This document shows positions 8,404 through 16,044 of a DNA stretch of 64,000 bases, piece by piece. The notes under the pieces were generated by a model that worked only from the letters and a program-made list of their open reading frames with translations, had not been told where the DNA came from and did not search any database. The DNA is taken from positions 53,262-117,261 of the forward strand of contig NZ_BAABWQ010000005.1 of the NCBI RefSeq assembly GCF_040370365.1, in the 5' to 3' direction. Made by a program: the position numbers and the translations under genes. Each line of letters opens with the position of its first letter. Position 1 is the first letter of the stretch. Source of the stretch: Shimia sp040370365 (GTDB lineage Bacteria > Pseudomonadota > Alphaproteobacteria > Rhodobacterales > Rhodobacteraceae).

Positions 8404-9564
8404 ATGGCAGGACTGAAGATCGAGAACATCGCCAAGCGTTTTGCCGACGTCGATGTGCTTAAGGGCGTTTCACTAAACATCGCAGACGGCGAGTTTGTGT
8501 CTCTGGTCGGACCATCGGGCTGTGGCAAGTCCACGTTGCTGCGGATCATTGCCGGTCTGGAAGAGCAGAGCGAAGGCGATATCCATATCGGTGGGAAGTC
8601 AGTTGCTGGACGCCGTGCTGCAGACCGCAACCTCTCCATGGTGTTCCAATCCTATGCGCTTTACCCGCACCTGACGGTATTGGAGAACATTGCTGTGCCA
8701 CTAAAGATGCGCCGGTTGAACGGTTGGCAACGTATGCCATTTCTCGGACGGTTTATGCCCGGGGCGCGCAGGCTTGTGAATGATATCGACGCCGAGATTT
8801 CCCAAGCCGCCAACATGCTTGAGATCGCGCATCTTTTGGATCGCAAACCCGGTCAGCTTTCTGGCGGTCAGCGTCAGCGGGTCGCATTGGGCCGTGCGCT
8901 GGTGCGCAATCCGGCAGCCTTTCTGTTGGACGAGCCGCTTTCGAATCTTGATGCCAAGCTGCGCGTGCAGACACGCGCCGAAATCGCCCAACTGCATCGC
9001 CGCCTGGAGGCGACATTCATCTATGTGACCCACGATCAGGTCGAGGCCATGACCATGTCGGACAGGATCGCAGTGATGATGGGAGGGCGCATTTTGCAAT
9101 GTGCAACGCCGGATGTGATCTATGAAGACCCTGACACCATCGAGGTGGCCGAATTTATTGGCTCTCCAAAGATCAACATATTGCCGGTCAGATGTGAGGC
9201 CGGCGGGCGGTTGGCGTTTTTTGACCAAACGTTGGATCTGCGGGTAACGGAGCGGATCAACGGGGCGGTCTCGCTGGGGCTGCGGCCCGAGGCGTTGCAG
9301 CTTTGCAGCGAAAATCCTGTCTTTCAAGGCACTGTGGCGCATACAGAGAACCTTGGCGCGGAACTCTATGTGCAGGTCGGTATTCCGGGTCTTGAGGGCC
9401 GCATTGTCGTGCGTGCGGACGCGGCGCGACGTGCTGATTTGGGCATAGGAACGTTGGTAGGCTTGCGATTTGACCTCGCCCGCGCCCTTGTCTTTGACGG
9501 TCAGGGCCAGCGGGTGCGGTGTATCGAAACGCGTGCCACTGCATCCTCTCATGAGGTTGCGTAA
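8404..9564 (+). CDS. ugpC: ABC importer ATP-binding protein, UgpC/MalK type
   Basis: A 386-residue ATPase with Walker A (GPSGCGKST, about 36-44), signature LSGGQRQRVALGRAL, Walker B (FLLDEPLSNLD), H-loop (THDQ) and a C-terminal OB-fold/TOBE regulatory region, the layout of sugar and glycerol-3-phosphate CUT1 importers. An optimal GGAGG precedes ATG 8404. It is first in an operon with two permeases, a binding protein and a GpdQ-like phosphodiesterase. The substrate is probably glycerol-3-phosphate, a glycerophosphodiester or a similar phosphorylated polyol (inferred from context). Confidence 0.8.
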   Translation: MAGLKIENIAKRFADVDVLKGVSLNIADGEFVSLVGPSGCGKSTLLRIIAGLEEQSEGDIHIGGKSVAGRRAADRNLSMVFQSYALYPHLTVLENIAVPLKMRRLNGWQRMPFLGRFMPGARRLVNDIDAEISQAANMLEIAHLLDRKPGQLSGGQRQRVALGRALVRNPAAFLLDEPLSNLDAKLRVQTRAEIAQLHRRLEATFIYVTHDQVEAMTMSDRIAVMMGGRILQCATPDVIYEDPDTIEVAEFIGSPKINILPVRCEAGGRLAFFDQTLDLRVTERINGAVSLGLRPEALQLCSENPVFQGTVAHTENLGAELYVQVGIPGLEGRIVVRADAARRADLGIGTLVGLRFDLARALVFDGQGQRVRCIETRATASSHEVA

Positions 9565-9565
9565 C

Positions 9566-10543
9566 ATGGCTATGACTGAGTGTTCATGCACCCCAGCAAC
9601 GACCACAGCACTAAGTGCTCAGCGACAGGAGGGGCGGGCGGCGTGGTCTTTGACGGCGCCTGCGTTGGTCCTGATGTTTGTGATCCTTTTGGTGCCGGTG
9701 CTGGTCGCAGGGTTTTTGTCCTTCACCAACTATTCGCTGGGCAATAACGGGTTTGATTGGGTTGGCACAAAGAACTACGAAAAACTATTCACCCGTTCCA
9801 CGTATGAAAAGATGTTTGTTGCGACCTTCACTTATGTGGTTACGGTGGTACCTATCTCCGTCGGCTTTGGGCTTGGGGCTGCATTGCTGATCAACTCGTT
9901 GGGGCGGTTTCGCGAGGTATATAAAACCATCTATTTCCTGCCTGTGATGGCCACGCTTCTGGCGATGGCGATTGTTTGGGAGTTCATGCTGCATCCATCG
10001 ATTGGCATGGTGAACCACGTGCTTGAGATGAGCTGCGGCACGCTGCTTGAAGTGATCCCTTTCATTGCGAACGGCTGCGTTGACCGCTTTCCGTTGTGGC
10101 TTGGCGATCCGGATTACGCGATCTGGGTGGTTTGTTTCATTGGCGTTTGGCAAGGCTTTGGCTTTAACATGGTGCTCTATCTGGCTGGTCTGACCTCGGT
10201 GCACCGTGAGCTGTATCACGCGGCCGAAATGGATGGGGCCAAATCCGGCTGGGAGCGGTTCCGTTTGGTCACGTGGCCTGCGCTTGGCCCGACCACGGTT
10301 TTTGTCGTCACCATCTCTTGCATCCGTGCCTTTCAGGCGTTTGACACCATTGAGGCCTTCTGGCCGCAAGGTGGCGGGCCAAACAAATCCGCCTATGTGA
10401 TGATGTTCGCCATCTTTGAGAAAGGTGTACAGCAGAACCTGATCGGGATCGGCTCGGCCATCACCATGCTGTTCCTCGCCTTTGTTATGTTTCTCACCCT
10501 GATCCAGCGGTGGCTGGTCGAGCGCAAGGTGCACTACGGATGA
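9566..10543 (+). CDS. ugpA: ABC importer permease, UgpA/MalF type
   Basis: A 325-residue CUT1 permease with six hydrophobic segments and the ATPase-contact EAA loop (YHAAEMDGAKSGWERFRLVTWP). ATG 9566 is chosen because it follows the ATPase stop by one base; the frame extends further upstream but inside the ATPase gene. An extracytoplasmic loop around residues 155-180 holds two cysteines (SCGTLLE and NGCVDRF), unusual for this family and mirrored by a cysteine pair in the partner permease. It overlaps the next permease by 4 bases (ATGA), so the two are translationally coupled. Confidence 0.8.
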   Translation: MAMTECSCTPATTTALSAQRQEGRAAWSLTAPALVLMFVILLVPVLVAGFLSFTNYSLGNNGFDWVGTKNYEKLFTRSTYEKMFVATFTYVVTVVPISVGFGLGAALLINSLGRFREVYKTIYFLPVMATLLAMAIVWEFMLHPSIGMVNHVLEMSCGTLLEVIPFIANGCVDRFPLWLGDPDYAIWVVCFIGVWQGFGFNMVLYLAGLTSVHRELYHAAEMDGAKSGWERFRLVTWPALGPTTVFVVTISCIRAFQAFDTIEAFWPQGGGPNKSAYVMMFAIFEKGVQQNLIGIGSAITMLFLAFVMFLTLIQRWLVERKVHYG

Positions 10544-11502
10544 CCCGCGAAATCCTCAAACATATGGTGCTTATCTTTGGTGCCATCGTTGTGCTGGCGC
10601 CATTTTACATGATGGTCAGCTATTCCTTCAAGAGCCCCGGCGAGATTGATCGCGGCGAAGGAGGCTTCTTTGGGCGTCAGGAGCTTATGGTGGATGAGCG
10701 TTGTGTGAAGCTTCGTGATCCCAACCGCGACGACATCGCCGCTGCGCGGGCCGATTTCCCTGGCCAGTCAGACAGAGACATCAGCGCTGCCCTCATCGAT
10801 CAGGCCGAGGCAGACTGCGCTATGCGCCCGGCCATGTTCAACTACACCAAAGCCTTCAGCGAAGCGCCGTTGCTGCGCTATCTGGTGAATGGCGTAATCG
10901 TCACGGCGTCGATTTTCTTGATCCAGATCGTTGTGGCGCTTCCTGCCGCCTACGCCTTGGCCAAGCTCAAATTCTGGGGGAGGGAGGCCGTGTTTGGTCT
11001 CGTGCTCTTTTGCCTGCTAATTCCGGTGCACGCCATCGCGCTGCCGCTCTACATCATGCTAGCGAAGGTCGGGCTGACCAACACTTACGCGGCGCTTGTT
11101 GTGCCGTGGACTATCTCGGTCTTTGGCATTTTCCTGATGCGCCAGTTCTTCATGACGGTACCCGATGATCTGATCGACGCTGCCCGTATGGATGGCATGT
11201 CCGAACTCGCCATTGTTTGGCGGGTCATGCTGCCCACTGCCATTCCCGCACTTTTGGCTTTTGCGATCTTTTCTATTGTGGCCCATTGGAATGATTATTT
11301 CTGGCCGCGCATCGTGGTGACAGGTAACCGCGATCTATTCACACCACCGCTGGGCCTGAGGGAATTCAAAGGCGACGGCGACGGGTCGTTCTTTGGCCCC
11401 ATGATGGCCACAGCCACCGTCATCGTAACACCGCTGATCATCGTGTTTCTGGTAGCGCAACGCCGCTTTATCGAAGGGATCACGCTGTCTGGAATGAAGT
11501 AG
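10540..11502 (+). CDS. ugpE: ABC importer permease, UgpE/MalG type
   Basis: A 320-residue CUT1 permease with six membrane segments and an EAA loop (DAARMDGMSELAIVWRVMLP). The start is the ATG of an ATGA overlap with the upstream permease. Between the first two membrane segments (about residues 38-100) there is an extended periplasmic insertion with two cysteines (DERCVKL and EADCAMR) and several acidic residues, longer than in classical UgpE. It would form the transport channel with the UgpA-like subunit. The stop codon lies in the 10-bp hairpin that separates it from the binding-protein gene. Confidence 0.8.
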   Translation: MTREILKHMVLIFGAIVVLAPFYMMVSYSFKSPGEIDRGEGGFFGRQELMVDERCVKLRDPNRDDIAAARADFPGQSDRDISAALIDQAEADCAMRPAMFNYTKAFSEAPLLRYLVNGVIVTASIFLIQIVVALPAAYALAKLKFWGREAVFGLVLFCLLIPVHAIALPLYIMLAKVGLTNTYAALVVPWTISVFGIFLMRQFFMTVPDDLIDAARMDGMSELAIVWRVMLPTAIPALLAFAIFSIVAHWNDYFWPRIVVTGNRDLFTPPLGLREFKGDGDGSFFGPMMATATVIVTPLIIVFLVAQRRFIEGITLSGMK

Positions 11503-11522
11503 GGCGGGGTGTCCCGCCCTAC
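11499..11522 (+). promoter_or_regulatory. Intercistronic hairpin between permease and binding protein
   Basis: A perfect 10-bp GC-rich stem (11499-11508 with 11513-11522) with a GTGT loop overlaps the ugpE stop codon. No T-run follows, so it is more likely an mRNA-processing or stabilising element than a strict terminator. It would let the binding-protein message accumulate independently. Confidence 0.6.
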
Positions 11523-11601
11523 TTATCAGCCCCGCAAGGGGACAATCACCGGGGTCGTCCAATCGCCAAATCTTCCGGCCCCGACAACAGGAGTAGATGT
11601 A

Positions 11602-12849
11602 ATGAAATATAATGTAACTGCAATGGCTTTGGCGTTTTCTGCCTCCGCCGCTTTGGCCGAGGACATGGTGACCATCGAGTTTGCTTATCCATACAGCCAC
11701 CTCTTTGACGTGACCTATGAGGCGATGATGCCCGCGTTCAAAGAAGCGCACCCTAACATCGATGTGAAATTTCGCGCGACTTATGAATCCTATGAGGACG
11801 GCACCAACACCGTTCTGCGCGAAGCTGTCGCAGGCAGCTTGCCAGATGTGACCATGCAGGGCCTGAACCGTCAGCAGCCGCTGGTGGAAAAAGGCATTGC
11901 CCAGTCGCTTGAGCCATTCATCGCAGCAGAAGATGACTTTGAAAAAGATGGCTACCACAACGCGATGCTTTCACTGTCCACCTTCAACGACGAAGTGCAC
12001 GGTCTGCCTTTCTCTGTTTCCCTGCCGGTTGGCTACTACAACATGGACATCCTGCGCGCCGGCGGCATCCAAGAGCTGCCAAAGACTTGGGACAACGTGA
12101 TCGCTGCTTGCAAAACCATGAAAGCAAACGGCATCGACAACCCAATCTTCTGGGGCTGGAACATCACCGGCAACTGGTTCATGCAGGCGCTTTTATGGTC
12201 TCAGGACAAAGCAATCGTGGAAAACGGCCGCGTGACGCTGGACAGCCCAGAGGCACTGGTTGCGCTGAAGCAAATGCAGGAGATTTTCACAGAGTGTGAG
12301 ATGCAGAACCTTGAGTGGAAGGCGGCCCTGTCGTCTTTCTCTGCCGGTGAAATTGGCATGATGTTCTGGTCCACTTCTGCCCTGGGCGCAGTTGAGCGGT
12401 CTCAAGGCGACTTTGAATTGGTGACTGGCCCGTTCCCCGGTCTTGGTAAAGCGCCAATGGGTCTTCCAGCTGGCGGAAACGCTGCCATGCTGACGTCGAC
12501 CTCCGACGATCCCAAGGTGCGCGAAGCGGCTTGGACTTGGTTGAAATACATCACCTCCGGTGACGGTGCCGCGGAAGTGGCGAAAACCACTGGATACATG
12601 CCGCCCAACAAAGCTGCGAACGAAATCATTCTTGCGGATTTCTATGAGCAAAACCCAAACAAACAGACCGCTGTGGATCAGCTGCCGCTGCTACGCGATT
12701 GGCTGGCTTATCCCGGGGACAACGGTCTAGCGATCACGCAGGTGATCTATGACAGCATCGAACGCATCGTGACTGGCGACGCCACTGACATGAAAGAGCT
12801 GCAGATCGAAATGGTCGAAGAAGTGAACGACCTTCTGCCCAACGGTTAA
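11602..12849 (+). CDS. ugpB: Extracellular solute-binding protein, family 1 (UgpB-like)
   Basis: A 415-residue binding protein starting with a Sec signal peptide (basic MKY, hydrophobic core, cleavage after ASAALA near residue 19). The start is fixed by AGGAG 8 bases before ATG 11602. The mature part has UgpB/MalE-like features (FKEAHPNIDVKF, GSLPDVTMQG, LPKTWDNVI). It delivers substrate to the two permeases upstream. The gene order with the binding protein last but one, and a phosphodiesterase after it, supports a phosphorylated glycerol compound as ligand; ordinary sugars remain possible. Confidence 0.8.
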   Translation: MKYNVTAMALAFSASAALAEDMVTIEFAYPYSHLFDVTYEAMMPAFKEAHPNIDVKFRATYESYEDGTNTVLREAVAGSLPDVTMQGLNRQQPLVEKGIAQSLEPFIAAEDDFEKDGYHNAMLSLSTFNDEVHGLPFSVSLPVGYYNMDILRAGGIQELPKTWDNVIAACKTMKANGIDNPIFWGWNITGNWFMQALLWSQDKAIVENGRVTLDSPEALVALKQMQEIFTECEMQNLEWKAALSSFSAGEIGMMFWSTSALGAVERSQGDFELVTGPFPGLGKAPMGLPAGGNAAMLTSTSDDPKVREAAWTWLKYITSGDGAAEVAKTTGYMPPNKAANEIILADFYEQNPNKQTAVDQLPLLRDWLAYPGDNGLAITQVIYDSIERIVTGDATDMKELQIEMVEEVNDLLPNG

Positions 12850-12858
12850 TCAGACTGG

Positions 12859-12899
12859 TCCGATCGCCTATGTAAACATGGGCGGCCGGATTCTTTTTT
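12859..12899 (+). terminator. Imperfect hairpin with T-run after the binding-protein gene
   Basis: A 10-bp stem with two mismatches (12859-12868 with 12881-12890) is followed by a T-rich run (12891-12899). It lies just before the phosphodiesterase ribosome site, so it probably acts as a partial terminator that lowers downstream expression. Confidence 0.55.
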
Positions 12900-12910
12900 C
12901 AGGACAGGCC

Positions 12911-13744
12911 ATGAAAATCATCCATATCTCTGACATTCACCTCACCATTCCTGGCGAAGAGATGGGTGGGCTTGACCCTCATGCCCGCTTTGCCCGTGCG
13001 CTTGCCGACGTGGCCAATCACCACGCCGATGCCGAGAGGCTTGTGATCACAGGGGATTTGGCGCATTGGGGCGAGGTTGATGCCTATGAAGCGCTGAAAT
13101 CGGCGCTGGAGGGTGCCCGTATTCCAGTACGACTTATGATCGGCAACCATGATAACCGCGCCAATTTCCTAAAGGTATTTGACAGCCACCCAGCTGATGC
13201 AAACGGCTATGTCAACTACGCGGAAACGCTGAACGGTACGCGGATGATTTATCTCGACAGTGTGGGCCATAAAACCCACGCTGGTCATTTCTGCTCCCAA
13301 CGCCGTACATGGCTTGATGCGGAACTCGCTAATGCGGAAAGGGCGCGGATTTTCCTGCACCACAACCCGATGCCTGTGGGGTTGCCTGCCGAGGATAAAA
13401 TCGCCCTCGTTCGCGCGGATCGTGCAGCCTTTAAGGCCTTGCTTGAAACCCACAGCGCGCGAATTGACTATATCCACTTTGGACATGTGCACGCGCCGAT
13501 CCACGGGCGTTTCGCGGGCATCCCTTTTGCCAGTGTTCCGTCGACCGGCAACCAGTCTCTGCCAGATATGACCGAGACCGAGGTGCTGACGGGCGCGCCG
13601 TTGGAGCCAGCTTTTTTCGTTCTGTTGATCGATGGTGATGACACTACGATCCACCAAATTCCATTTGCGTGGGACGGGCCGGTGATGACGTCTGGCACCG
13701 GTTGGGACGACTGGGCAAAGCCAAACATGACGGCAGCGGAGTGA
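12911..13744 (+). CDS. GpdQ/CpdA-like metallophosphodiesterase
   Basis: A 277-residue class III cyclic-nucleotide/glycerophosphodiesterase family enzyme. The dinuclear metal site is complete: D8 and H10 in HISDIHL, D49 in ITGDLAHWGE, N79 and H80 in GNHDN, H150-H151, and H192 and H194 in FGHVHAP. The length equals GpdQ (about 274). ATG 12911, after AGGACAGG, aligns with the family N-terminus. There is no signal peptide, so it acts in the cytoplasm on imported substrate. Next to an Ugp-like importer it most likely cleaves glycerophosphodiesters to glycerol-3-phosphate and alcohol. Cyclic AMP cleavage is the alternative. Confidence 0.75.
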   Translation: MKIIHISDIHLTIPGEEMGGLDPHARFARALADVANHHADAERLVITGDLAHWGEVDAYEALKSALEGARIPVRLMIGNHDNRANFLKVFDSHPADANGYVNYAETLNGTRMIYLDSVGHKTHAGHFCSQRRTWLDAELANAERARIFLHHNPMPVGLPAEDKIALVRADRAAFKALLETHSARIDYIHFGHVHAPIHGRFAGIPFASVPSTGNQSLPDMTETEVLTGAPLEPAFFVLLIDGDDTTIHQIPFAWDGPVMTSGTGWDDWAKPNMTAAE

Positions 13745-14016
13745 ATTCAGTCACCTACCCAACACCCTATGTCATTGGCGGGGATTGTGTGCTCTACGAT
13801 GCTGATCCTGCGCGTCATCTGGCTTTGGCCGTGGACAACTTAAATGCGGAAGACAGCGACGAGGCCTTCGTTGTGCTGACCGGGGATATGACCCATTGGG
13901 GCAATCCAGACGTGCATGCCGCCTTCGAAGCATCGATTCACGTCTTGACTTGTGTCCATGTTCTGAAAGGCCGTGGGACAATCGAAATCAAAGACCCATT
14001 GGCACCACATCTCTAG
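13741..14016 (+). pseudogene. Truncated second phosphodiesterase (remnant)
   Basis: A 91-residue reading frame starts at GTG 13741 in a GTGA overlap with the upstream stop. It contains DADPARHLALAVDNLN and VVLTGDMTHWGNPDVHAAF, which line up with residues about 20-62 of the preceding phosphodiesterase. The N-terminal HISD motif is replaced by SVTYPTP, and the GNHD, HH and GHVH parts are missing; after about residue 65 the sequence is unrelated. It looks like a translationally coupled paralogue destroyed by deletion. It overlaps the convergent oxidoreductase gene by 4 bases. Confidence 0.65.
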
Positions 14017-15029
14017 AACAATTGAACACGTAGTTTTGTCAATGCAGCTTTTTTAATTGCTTCGACAACTTCCAAGCTTCGCAAGCCGTCTATTCCCCGC
14101 ACCAACGGCTGGGCGCCTTGGCACACGTCCAAAAAATGTTGCAATTGGGCTGCCAGAGGGTCTTTTGGATCAACGTGCAGTTTTGTCGATGCTATCGGCT
14201 CCCACCAACTGCGCTTTTGCGGGTGTTTCCAGAGGCGTAGGTCGGGAACGGACAAGGAACCATGGGACCCGGATATTCGGTAGGCATCTGCGTCCACTAG
14301 TGGATAGGCCGGGTTTTCGCCGGCGGTAAACTCCCAGCTCCATGGCGCGCAAACAGCGTCTGAGACCATAAATGTTCCCAACGCTCCGTTCTCAAATTCC
14401 AAAATGATCGAGGCCGTTTCTTCGACGGCGTAACCGCGTGCAGTTGAAGACTGAACGGCCTGAACAGCTCTGATCTCTCCTACGATGAATCTTAGCAAGT
14501 CCACATCGTGAATGAGGTTTATGAAGATGGGCCCTGCACCGGAGTTGCGACGCCAGTTTTGATCAAAGTAGTCATCGGGCTTGAAGAGCATGAAATGTCC
14601 GCTCACGGCGCGAATATCGCCTAGATCACCGTCGGCGACACATTGTGCGGCCCGTTGGGAGATCGGGTTGTGACGCCTGTGATGAGCCACCAAAAGCGGT
14701 ACGGATGCCTTAGTGGCTTCTGTAACCAAACTTGCTGCAGTTGCCGACACGTCCGAGATTGGCTTTTCAATCAACACAGGCAATTTGTTTTGGACACACA
14801 GGCGGGCATGCGCGATATGTAAATGGTTCGGGGTTGCCACAATCGCCCCCTCCAGCGTGCCTGTGTCCAGGCAAGCTTCTGGTGTTTCAAAATAGGCGCA
14901 GCCCAAAGCTTGTGCAAAGCTGCGGGTTTCCGGATTGGGATCGACGATCGCTGACAATACCCCGATATCAGCGGCAAGTTGGGCGTGTTTGCGGCCTATC
15001 AACCCCGCTCCGATGACTGCCAACGACAT
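14013..15029 (-). CDS. Gfo/Idh/MocA family oxidoreductase
   Basis: A 338-residue NAD(P)-dependent dehydrogenase: Rossmann motif GAGLIGRKHAQ (about 7-17), the EKP motif (LIEKPISD, about 91-98) carrying the conserved lysine, and the C-terminal substrate domain with HDVDLLRF. Members oxidise inositols, sugars or sugar acids. It is the last of three minus-strand genes after an IlvD/Edd dehydratase and a 2-hydroxyacid dehydrogenase, 45 bases behind the latter, so it belongs to a sugar or sugar-acid route. Substrate unknown. Confidence 0.8.
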   Translation of the reverse strand: MSLAVIGAGLIGRKHAQLAADIGVLSAIVDPNPETRSFAQALGCAYFETPEACLDTGTLEGAIVATPNHLHIAHARLCVQNKLPVLIEKPISDVSATAASLVTEATKASVPLLVAHHRRHNPISQRAAQCVADGDLGDIRAVSGHFMLFKPDDYFDQNWRRNSGAGPIFINLIHDVDLLRFIVGEIRAVQAVQSSTARGYAVEETASIILEFENGALGTFMVSDAVCAPWSWEFTAGENPAYPLVDADAYRISGSHGSLSVPDLRLWKHPQKRSWWEPIASTKLHVDPKDPLAAQLQHFLDVCQGAQPLVRGIDGLRSLEVVEAIKKAALTKLRVQLF

Positions 15030-15074
15030 TTCGACCTCGCTGTTTTCTCGTGCTGTTGTTGCTGCACGCCGAGT

Positions 15075-16031
15075 CTAATTGAACAAGTGAATGCACTCGG
15101 GGACCGGTGTGTGCATCTTTCCTGAAGCCTTGTGTTCGACAATGTTGTCGACGGCCAATGCCCCCATGGCGCGGCGCGTTTCAATTGTGGCACTACCGAT
15201 ATGAGGTGTGACGACTACATTGGGCATCTCGCGTAAGGTTTTTGGGATATATGGTTCGTTTTCAAAGACATCCAATCCTGCTCCGCCAAGCGCACCACTG
15301 TTTAGCGCGGAGGCTAATGCTATTTCATCCACAACAGATCCACGACCGACATTGATCAAAACACCGTTCGCGCCCAAAGCGGCCATGACATCTGTGTTAA
15401 CAATGTGGTGGGTCGATGCACCGCCAGGCGCTATACAGATCAGCACATCAACGTGCCGAGCCATTTCGGTCAGGGACGTAAAATACTGGTAGTCATTGTC
15501 CTGTATGCTACGGCCGCAGTAACTGATTTCCGCACCAAAGGGTGCCAGTTTGCGCGCCAAAGCTTTGCCGATGCGACCGAGGCCCAAAATGCCAATTTTT
15601 CGTCCGTCGGCGGAGCGTGTCAAAGGTAATCCACCTTGGGTTTCCCAGCGGCCGGCCTTGGCATGATTTGCCTGTGTCACAAATCCACGCATCACGCTGA
15701 GGTATAGCAACAAAGCGGTGGTGGCGACTTCCTCATCCAATACGCTCGGAGTGTGAGACACTGGGATCCCTCGTGCGTTGGTTTTGCCCGTATCGATTGC
15801 GTCATAACCAACCCCGTAAGAGCTAACTGCTTTGAGGTTGGGCACGCGGGAGAGAACCTCGGAGGGCAGCCCTAGATGCCCATCCGTTAGGATGTAGCGA
15901 ATGTCCTCGCCATGCTCGTCCAGCCATGTTGGGACGTCTGGTAAATCGTGCTCGTAAACCACATCAAAAGCGCCACTCAGGCGTAGTTGCATTTCAGGTG
16001 TGGTGGAGCAAAGCACCATAAGGTCAGCCAT
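15075..16031 (-). CDS. D-isomer 2-hydroxyacid dehydrogenase (glyoxylate/hydroxypyruvate reductase-like)
   Basis: A 318-residue enzyme with the NAD-binding motif GLGRIGKALARKL, the catalytic arginine in VGRGSVVDE, the glutamate in FENEP and the histidine in TPHIGSAT. ATG 16031 is preferred because TGAGGAC lies about 10 bases upstream and overlaps the stop of the preceding dehydratase; an in-frame ATG at 16100 would lie inside that gene. Proteins of this type reduce glyoxylate, hydroxypyruvate or 2-keto sugar acids. Position after an acid-sugar dehydratase suggests it handles a 2-keto acid product. Confidence 0.8.
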   Translation of the reverse strand: MADLMVLCSTTPEMQLRLSGAFDVVYEHDLPDVPTWLDEHGEDIRYILTDGHLGLPSEVLSRVPNLKAVSSYGVGYDAIDTGKTNARGIPVSHTPSVLDEEVATTALLLYLSVMRGFVTQANHAKAGRWETQGGLPLTRSADGRKIGILGLGRIGKALARKLAPFGAEISYCGRSIQDNDYQYFTSLTEMARHVDVLICIAPGGASTHHIVNTDVMAALGANGVLINVGRGSVVDEIALASALNSGALGGAGLDVFENEPYIPKTLREMPNVVVTPHIGSATIETRRAMGALAVDNIVEHKASGKMHTPVPECIHLFN

Positions 16032-16044
16032 AGTCGGTGTGTCC

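Noticed and set aside
8701..9606. Minus-strand frame of about 300 codons opposite the UgpC-like ATPase
   Set aside because: The plus strand has all ABC ATPase motifs; the antisense frame has none.
9785..10534. Minus-strand frame of about 250 codons opposite the UgpA-like permease
   Set aside because: Hydrophilic mirror of a membrane protein gene; no motif, no start signal.
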